The notes under the pieces: generated by a model
Told to the model about the DNA's origin: nothing
Seen by the model: only the letters and a program-made list of their open reading frames with translations
The model's database searches: none
Source: Alphaproteobacteria bacterium
GTDB taxonomy: Bacteria > Pseudomonadota > Alphaproteobacteria > Caulobacterales > Maricaulaceae
Assembly (NCBI GenBank): GCA_018222865.1
Contig: JAAEZM010000005.1
Coordinates: forward strand, 1 to 64,000
Direction: 5' to 3'
Length of the DNA stretch: 64,000 nucleotides
Position numbers and translations under genes: made by a program
Shown: in pieces, positions 59,151 through 64,000 of the stretch
Position numbering within the stretch: the stretch's first letter is position 1
Layout of the letters: each line of letters starts with the position of its first letter

Positions 59151-62100
59151 TCAATCATGCAGCTCGGCCTCGACCGTTTCGACGCCTTTGACAGCTCTGA
59201 GGGCGGCTTGAACGGCGGCGTCCGCGCAGTGCCGACCGGGCAACCGAATTTCTACCTGGCTGCCATCTCCGACCGGGAAAAACAGCTCGACCTGCGCCTC
59301 TGCACGCGCATCCGAACGGCTATTGGCCCGGTCAAGCCGCGCCTTAATCCCCTCAAGGGCGGCAGCGCTGGCCAGGTGAATACGCAATTGGCTCGCCGCC
59401 ATCCGCATATCCAGCGGCTCCAGACGGTCGGCAAAAAAGCTGATCTGTTCATCGCGCTCATCGACCCGCGCATTGACGAGCACCGCCTGTCCGCTTTCCA
59501 GATCATCACGCGATGTGCGCAATAATTCAGGCGCGACAAACACTTCAAACTCTCCGGTTGGATCGGACAGCGTCACCCAGGCAAAACGCTCACCGGATTT
59601 ATTCGACACGCGTTCCTGGCGCCGGCGGACCACGCCGCACAAGCGCAGCGCAGAGGCCCCTTCCGCGACACGCCCCGCCGCTTCTGCGTGCAGAACCACG
59701 CCGCGTGACGCCAATTGCTCCGTCGCATCATCGAGCGGGTGGCCAGACAGATAGAACCCGATCGCCGACAATTCCTCATCAAGACGCTGTTGCGCTGTAA
59801 ACGGCTCAGGCTCGGGCAGGTTTGGACGCTCCAGCTGCACGGCGCTCTCACCGCCCCCGAACAAGCTGGCCTGCGCGCTTTCCCTTTCCTGTGCAGCATG
59901 CTGCGCCATGGATAAAAGCGTTTCCGCTGAAGCAATCACCTTGGCGCGGTCCGGCTCCATTCCATCAAAGGCACCGGCCTTGGCAAGGTTTTCAAACGTC
60001 CGCCGATTGACATGTTTGGGATCGATGCGTTCAGCAAAATCAAAAAGGGATTTGAACGGGCCCTTCGCATCGCGTTCTTCAACTATGTGTTCCATCGCCG
60101 CGAACCCGACATTGCGGATTGCGCCGAGGGCAAAGCGTACACATCCATCTTCGACGGAGAAGTCGGCCTGGGAGTGGTTCACATCCGGCGGCCGGACCTC
60201 AATACCCATACGCCGGATTTCCTGATGGAAGGCCGCGAGCTTGTCCGTATTGGCACGGTCAAGCGACATCAGAGCCGCCATCAGCTCAACAGGATAATTC
60301 GCCTTTAAATAGGCTGTCCTGTAGGCGATGACCGCATAGGCAGCCGCGTGAGACTTGTTGAAGCCATAGCCGGCAAACTCTGCCACCAGCTCAAATATGA
60401 AAGAGGCCTTGGCCCGGTCCACGCCACGCTTTTCAGCGCCATCAAGGAAACGGACCTTCTGCTTGTCCATTTCCTCTTTCTTCTTTTTGCCCATGGCCCG
60501 ACGCAGAAGGTCGGCCTCCCCCAGTGAATAGCCAGACAGGATCTGCGCGATCTGCATCACCTGTTCCTGGTAAATGATCACGCCATAGGTTTCAGAAAGC
60601 ACGCCTTCGAGATCGGGATGGAGATTATCGACCTCCGCCCGTCCGAATTTACGGTCGACATAGACGTCGATATTCTTCATCGGCCCCGGGCGATAAAGCG
60701 AGATCAGAGCGATCAAGTCCTCGATCGCGTCCGGCTTCATCTTCTTGAGTGTATCGCGCATGCCCGAGCTCTCGAGCTGGAACACGCCGATCGCATTGCC
60801 CGAAGCCAAGAGCTCATAGGTTGGCCGGTCTTCCAGATCGATATTTTCAATATCCGGGACGTCCTTGCCCGCTGACTCGATATAGCCCAGCGCCCGGGCG
60901 ATCACGGTGAGGGTCTTGAGCCCGAGAAAATCGAACTTCACCAGACCCGCAGGCTCAACCCATTTCATATTGAACTGGGTGGCTGGAATATCCGAGCGCG
61001 GATCGAGATAAAGCGGAACGAGTTCGGAGAGCTTCCGGTCGCCAATGACAACGCCAGCCGCATGGGTCGATGCGTTGCGATAAAACCCTTCAAGCTTCAG
61101 CGCGACGCCCAGCAGGCTGTCGACCGCATCATCCTCACGGCGCATCTCGCCCAGTCGCGGCTCTATATCAATTGCCTCAGCGAGCGTTACCGGATTTGCG
61201 GGATTGGCGGGAATGAGCTTGGCCAGCTTGTCGACCAGACCGAAAGGCAATTGCAGAACACGCCCGACATCGCGAACCACGGCGCGCGCCTGCAGCGTAC
61301 CAAAGGTGATGATTTGCGCGACCCGGTCATGTCCGTATTTCTCCTGGACATAGCGGATCACCTCGCCCCGTCTTTCCTGACAGAAATCGACGTCGAAATC
61401 CGGCATAGAGACGCGTTCCGGGTTGAGGAAACGCTCGAACAGCAAACCGAAACGCAGCGGATCAAGATCGGTAATCGTCAGGGCATAGGCCACCAGCGAC
61501 CCCGCACCCGAGCCGCGACCCGGGCCAACGGGGATATCATGCTCCTTGGCCCACTGGATAAAGTCCGAGACGATCAGGAAATAGCCTGGGAACCCCATCT
61601 GCTTGATGATGTTGAGCTCAAAGTCCAAGCGCTCCCGATAAGCTTCTTCCGGCATGGCATTCGCGCCGGCAGCGATACGCTCGGTCAGACCTTCATGGGA
61701 CCGCGCGACGAGCTCTTCCGCCTCGTCTCGCCCGCCCTTGGTTTCGAAACTGGGCAGGATCGGCGCATGCGTCCGGACGCGAAACGCGCATCGCTGCGCA
61801 ATCTCGAGCGTGTTCTCCAGAGCCTCAGGCAGATCCGCGAAACGATCTCGCATTTCATCAGGCGTCGCCAGATGGTGTTGATCTGTGACCCGGCGCCGCT
61901 CATCTACCGAGACATAGGTGCTTCCGGAAATACACAGGAGCGCATCATGAGCCTTGTGCATGCCCGGGTCCGGGAAATAGGCCTCATTTGTGGCCACCAG
62001 TGGCAGGTCCCGCTGATAGGCCTGATCGACCAGCCAGGCCTCGGCATCGCGCTCTTCCGGCCGACCATGACGTTGAAGCTCAACATAGAGCCTGTCACCA

Positions 62101-62615
62101 AAGGCCGAGTGTAGCTGAGACAGATAGGTTCCCGCTTCTGGCACCCGCCCATCCACGATGAGCTTGTTGAGCGCCCCGTCCGGCCCGCCTGTCAGAGCAA
62201 TTAAGCCTTCAGCATGCTCAAGCAGGAATTCCAGCGGAATATGTGGCTCTTCTGCAGGTCCGATATCCAGATAGGCCGCGCTGGAGAGCGCCATGAGGTT
62301 GAGATAGCCGGTCTTCGATTGCGCATAGACAGCAATCGTCCCGTCCGCTTCGGCGCGCTCACCAGGATGTGGCGCACTCAGGCGGATTGAAAGCGTACAC
62401 CCGACGATCGGCTGAATACCGCCGGCCGCCATAACTTCTGAGAATTCCAGAGCGCCGAAGAGATTGTTTGTATCCGTCAGCGCGATGGCGGGCATGCCAT
62501 AAGCCTGGCAAGCCTCGGCCATCTTCTTGACCTTGATCGCGCCTTCCAGAAGCGAATAAGGCGAGCGGACACGCAGATGGACAAAGGGCGTTTTTGCGTC
62601 CGTGCTCCCGTCCAT
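59151..62615 (-). CDS. dnaE: DNA polymerase III alpha subunit
   Basis: 1154 residues, DnaE1 type. An N-terminal PHP domain ([16 protein letters not shown]) is followed by the Pol III palm with the acidic catalytic motif PDFDVDFC near residue 405, the HhH and OB-fold regions ([14 protein letters not shown]) and a short C-terminal tail. It is the replicative polymerase. The start MDGSTDAK is family-compatible. The gap to rpsB is 278 bases and holds only the rpsB promoter and leader. Confidence 0.97.
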   Translation of the reverse strand: MDGSTDAKTPFVHLRVRSPYSLLEGAIKVKKMAEACQAYGMPAIALTDTNNLFGALEFSEVMAAGGIQPIVGCTLSIRLSAPHPGERAEADGTIAVYAQSKTGYLNLMALSSAAYLDIGPAEEPHIPLEFLLEHAEGLIALTGGPDGALNKLIVDGRVPEAGTYLSQLHSAFGDRLYVELQRHGRPEERDAEAWLVDQAYQRDLPLVATNEAYFPDPGMHKAHDALLCISGSTYVSVDERRRVTDQHHLATPDEMRDRFADLPEALENTLEIAQRCAFRVRTHAPILPSFETKGGRDEAEELVARSHEGLTERIAAGANAMPEEAYRERLDFELNIIKQMGFPGYFLIVSDFIQWAKEHDIPVGPGRGSGAGSLVAYALTITDLDPLRFGLLFERFLNPERVSMPDFDVDFCQERRGEVIRYVQEKYGHDRVAQIITFGTLQARAVVRDVGRVLQLPFGLVDKLAKLIPANPANPVTLAEAIDIEPRLGEMRREDDAVDSLLGVALKLEGFYRNASTHAAGVVIGDRKLSELVPLYLDPRSDIPATQFNMKWVEPAGLVKFDFLGLKTLTVIARALGYIESAGKDVPDIENIDLEDRPTYELLASGNAIGVFQLESSGMRDTLKKMKPDAIEDLIALISLYRPGPMKNIDVYVDRKFGRAEVDNLHPDLEGVLSETYGVIIYQEQVMQIAQILSGYSLGEADLLRRAMGKKKKEEMDKQKVRFLDGAEKRGVDRAKASFIFELVAEFAGYGFNKSHAAAYAVIAYRTAYLKANYPVELMAALMSLDRANTDKLAAFHQEIRRMGIEVRPPDVNHSQADFSVEDGCVRFALGAIRNVGFAAMEHIVEERDAKGPFKSLFDFAERIDPKHVNRRTFENLAKAGAFDGMEPDRAKVIASAETLLSMAQHAAQERESAQASLFGGGESAVQLERPNLPEPEPFTAQQRLDEELSAIGFYLSGHPLDDATEQLASRGVVLHAEAAGRVAEGASALRLCGVVRRRQERVSNKSGERFAWVTLSDPTGEFEVFVAPELLRTSRDDLESGQAVLVNARVDERDEQISFFADRLEPLDMRMAASQLRIHLASAAALEGIKARLDRANSRSDARAEAQVELFFPVGDGSQVEIRLPGRHCADAAVQAALRAVKGVETVEAELHD

Positions 62616-62663
62616 AATCCTGCTCCCGCTTTGATCGACCGATTCCGGTCAGGCTAGCGCGAT

Positions 62664-62759
62664 CAGGCGACGCCGAGAACACTTCCCCACACAGTGATCA
62701 TCCAGGCAAAGCCCAGAATTGCCGTTGCAGCTGATAAGTCCTTGATAAGATCGAGCATG
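62664..62759 (-). CDS. SidA-like SOS-induced membrane microprotein
   Basis: A 31-codon ORF, too short for routine gene calling: ATG 62757-62759, TGA 62664-62666. It starts MLDLIKDLSAATAIL, then a single hydrophobic helix (LGFAWMITVW) and ends GSVLGVA, so it is a bitopic inner-membrane peptide. GGGAGG lies 5 bases before the ATG. A sigma-70-type promoter and two LexA boxes lie upstream. In Caulobacter, the 29-residue SidA, an SOS-induced inhibitor of division acting on FtsW, has this size and topology, and I recall its gene lying beside dnaE. No symbol is given because residue-level homology is not checked. Confidence 0.75.
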
Positions 62760-62777
62760 AGAACCTCCCAAAACCAT

Positions 62778-62792
62778 GTTCCGGTTTTGTTC
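62778..62792 (-). promoter_or_regulatory. LexA (SOS) box, promoter-overlapping
   Basis: GTTC-N7-GTTC on the plus strand (GTTCCGGTTTTGTTC). It covers the predicted -10 and start site of the microprotein gene, 18 bases upstream of its ATG, the position for direct repression. Confidence 0.85.
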
Positions 62793-62818
62793 TACGCTCA
62801 CCCCATACATTCGGTCAA
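62789..62818 (-). promoter_or_regulatory. Predicted promoter of the microprotein gene
   Basis: On the minus strand TTGACC (62813-62818), an 18-base spacer and TAGAAC (62789-62794) form a good -35 and a weaker -10. The leader would be only about 20 bases long. Confidence 0.5.
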
Positions 62819-62836
62819 GTCCGAATCAACAATTTT

Positions 62837-62851
62837 GTTCTATTATTGTTC
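62837..62851 (-). promoter_or_regulatory. Second LexA (SOS) box, upstream
   Basis: A second perfect GTTC-N7-GTTC (GTTCTATTATTGTTC), overlapping the lolD stop codon. It starts 59 bases from the first box, and the predicted -35 lies between them, so the promoter is bracketed by two LexA sites. Confidence 0.8.
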
Positions 62852-63541
62852 CGCACTCAGTTCGAGCGGACGCAACCCGCCCTTATCCAGCGTCAGGATA
62901 CGATCCATGCGCTTCGCCAGTGCATGATTATGCGTGGCGATTATCGCCGCTGCCCCCTCTTCACGCACGAGCGAGCTCAGCGCGTGGAAGACTGCATCAG
63001 AGGTGGACGGGTCGAGATTGCCCGTAGGCTCATCAGCGAGAAGAATGGAGGGTCGATTGGCCAGGGCACGGGCAATTGCAACACGCTGCTGTTCCCCGCC
63101 TGAGAGCTGCGCTGGATTGTGATTCAGACGTTCGCTCAAACCCAATTGTCCCAGAAGATCCCTCGCCCGGTTATCCGCATCACGTCCACGCCGCGCACCG
63201 ATCAGTTGTGGCAATACCACATTCTCCAGCGCATCAAACTCGGGAAGCAATTGATGGAATTGGTAGACAAAGCCGATATCGCGCCGCCGCAAGGCTGTGC
63301 GCGCACGATCCGTCAATGCTGTCGTCTCCTGCCCCTTGATCAGGACCTCACCGCCATCCGGCCGCTCCAGCAGCCCAGCCGCGTGCAAGAGCGAGGACTT
63401 GCCGGATCCTGACGGACCGACGAGACCAACAATCTCCCCCGGTTCAAGGGTGAGATTGACGCCGCGCAAGACCGGCAGTTCACCGGCCTCGGTCACATAG
63501 GTTCGCTCGATCGAACGTAATTCCAGAACGGGCTTACTCAT
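62843..63541 (-). CDS. lolD: Lipoprotein-releasing ABC transporter ATPase LolD
   Basis: 232 residues. Walker A GPSGSGKS at 42-49, ABC signature [15 protein letters not shown], Walker [13 protein letters not shown] and the switch His in IIATHNHAL. It drives release of outer-membrane lipoproteins to LolA. Its start overlaps the LolC/E stop by 8 bases. Relevant to the two lipoproteins earlier in the window. Confidence 0.95.
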   Translation of the reverse strand: MSKPVLELRSIERTYVTEAGELPVLRGVNLTLEPGEIVGLVGPSGSGKSSLLHAAGLLERPDGGEVLIKGQETTALTDRARTALRRRDIGFVYQFHQLLPEFDALENVVLPQLIGARRGRDADNRARDLLGQLGLSERLNHNPAQLSGGEQQRVAIARALANRPSILLADEPTGNLDPSTSDAVFHALSSLVREEGAAAIIATHNHALAKRMDRILTLDKGGLRPLELSAEQ

Positions 63542-64000
63542 ATCGAAGCGCCTCCACAGGATCGAGGCGTGCTGCGCGCCAGGCCGGCGGCAATGTCACC
63601 AGAAGCGAGACGGCGAAACCAAAGACAGACACGAAGACCACCTCGCTCCAATCGAGCTCAGCGGGCACACGATAAAGATAGTACACACTGGGATCCCAGA
63701 CCTGAGCGCCTGTGGTCCAGGTGATGAAGTCCTGGATCGGCCCGATATTCACAACGAAGAGAATGCCCAGAATAATCCCGGCAAACGTCCCCAGCATGCC
63801 AATCGAGGCGCCCACCAGAAGGAATATGCGAAGGATTGAGGCCTGACTCGCCCCCATCGTCCGAAGGACAGCGATATCACGGCTCTTATTCTTCACCAGC
63901 ATGACAAGGCCGGAGATGATGTTCATTGCGGCGATCGCGACCACAATGGCCATGATCAGGCGCATGGCTGTCCGCTCGAATTGCAGGGCGTTGAAGAACG
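63534..64000 (-). CDS. LolC/LolE permease, C-terminal part (runs off the window)
   Basis: The window holds about 155 C-terminal residues, open to base 64000. The sequence [12 protein letters not shown] with a following transmembrane helix, then [15 protein letters not shown] and the final [17 protein letters not shown], is typical of the FtsX-like C-terminal domain of LolC/LolE. It is the membrane partner of LolD. The C and E types cannot be told apart here. Confidence 0.93.
   Translation of the reverse strand, partial: FFNALQFERTAMRLIMAIVVAIAAMNIISGLVMLVKNKSRDIAVLRTMGASQASILRIFLLVGASIGMLGTFAGIILGILFVVNIGPIQDFITWTTGAQVWDPSVYYLYRVPAELDWSEVVFVSVFGFAVSLLVTLPPAWRAARLDPVEALRYE

Noticed and set aside
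61062-62114. 350-codon open frame on the plus strand
   Set aside because: Antisense to dnaE; composition typical of a shadow frame.

Overview
The window is a stretch of alphaproteobacterial chromosome, most likely from the Maricaulales/Hyphomonadaceae or a nearby Caulobacter relative. The grounds are: a pyruvate dehydrogenase (PDH) E1-beta subunit with its own lipoyl domain; the bamA-skp-lpxD-fabZ-lpxA-lpxI-lpxB run; trp genes next to lexA; LexA boxes of the alphaproteobacterial GTTC-N7-GTTC type; a CtrA-type TTAA-N7-TTAA box; and an SOS-controlled microprotein beside dnaE that resembles Caulobacter SidA. It is core genome. I see no insertion sequence, integrase, phage gene, CRISPR array, rRNA or tRNA, and no gene-free stretch longer than about 280 bases.

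Layout. 1-5 kb: a kynureninase tail, a bifunctional beta-oxidation enzyme, a short-chain dehydrogenase, a free-standing Lrp-type sensor domain and L-serine dehydratase. 4.7-13 kb, mostly minus strand: a DUF6702 protein and an M1 peptidase, then three exported beta-helix (bactofilin-like) proteins, two of them lipoproteins with their own repeated operator-like sites, interrupted by an Aas-like acyl-ACP synthetase. 13-22.5 kb: the PDH complex in pieces (pdhA, pdhB, pdhC, lpdA) interleaved with unrelated small enzymes, plus a haloalkane dehalogenase on the other strand. 22.6-31 kb: an FtsB/DivIC-like septum protein, eno, rpmF, a DUF2807 protein, a PLP decarboxylase, pyrG, secG, an odd receiver-domain protein and tpiA. 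31-41 kb: ppiD-trpE, a divergent polysaccharide deacetylase, trpG-trpD-trpC, lexA and comEC. 41-44 kb: gltX and gltA. 44-64 kb, all minus strand: the lipid A and outer-membrane assembly block (lpxB to bamA), then rseP, dxr, cdsA, uppS, frr, pyrH, tsf, rpsB, dnaE, the SidA-like microprotein and lolD with a LolC/E permease.

How it fits together. The right third builds the envelope: lipid A, BamA and its chaperone, isoprenoid carrier lipid, phospholipid precursor and lipoprotein export, with translation factors embedded. The middle supplies acetyl-CoA, glycolysis and tryptophan. The DNA-damage response appears twice: lexA with its own box, and the 31-residue membrane microprotein with two LexA boxes around its promoter. 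The most interesting unexplained items are that microprotein, the family of exported beta-helix proteins with repeat operators, a palindrome shared by lpdA and pdhA, and several RNA hairpins placed on ribosome binding sites.
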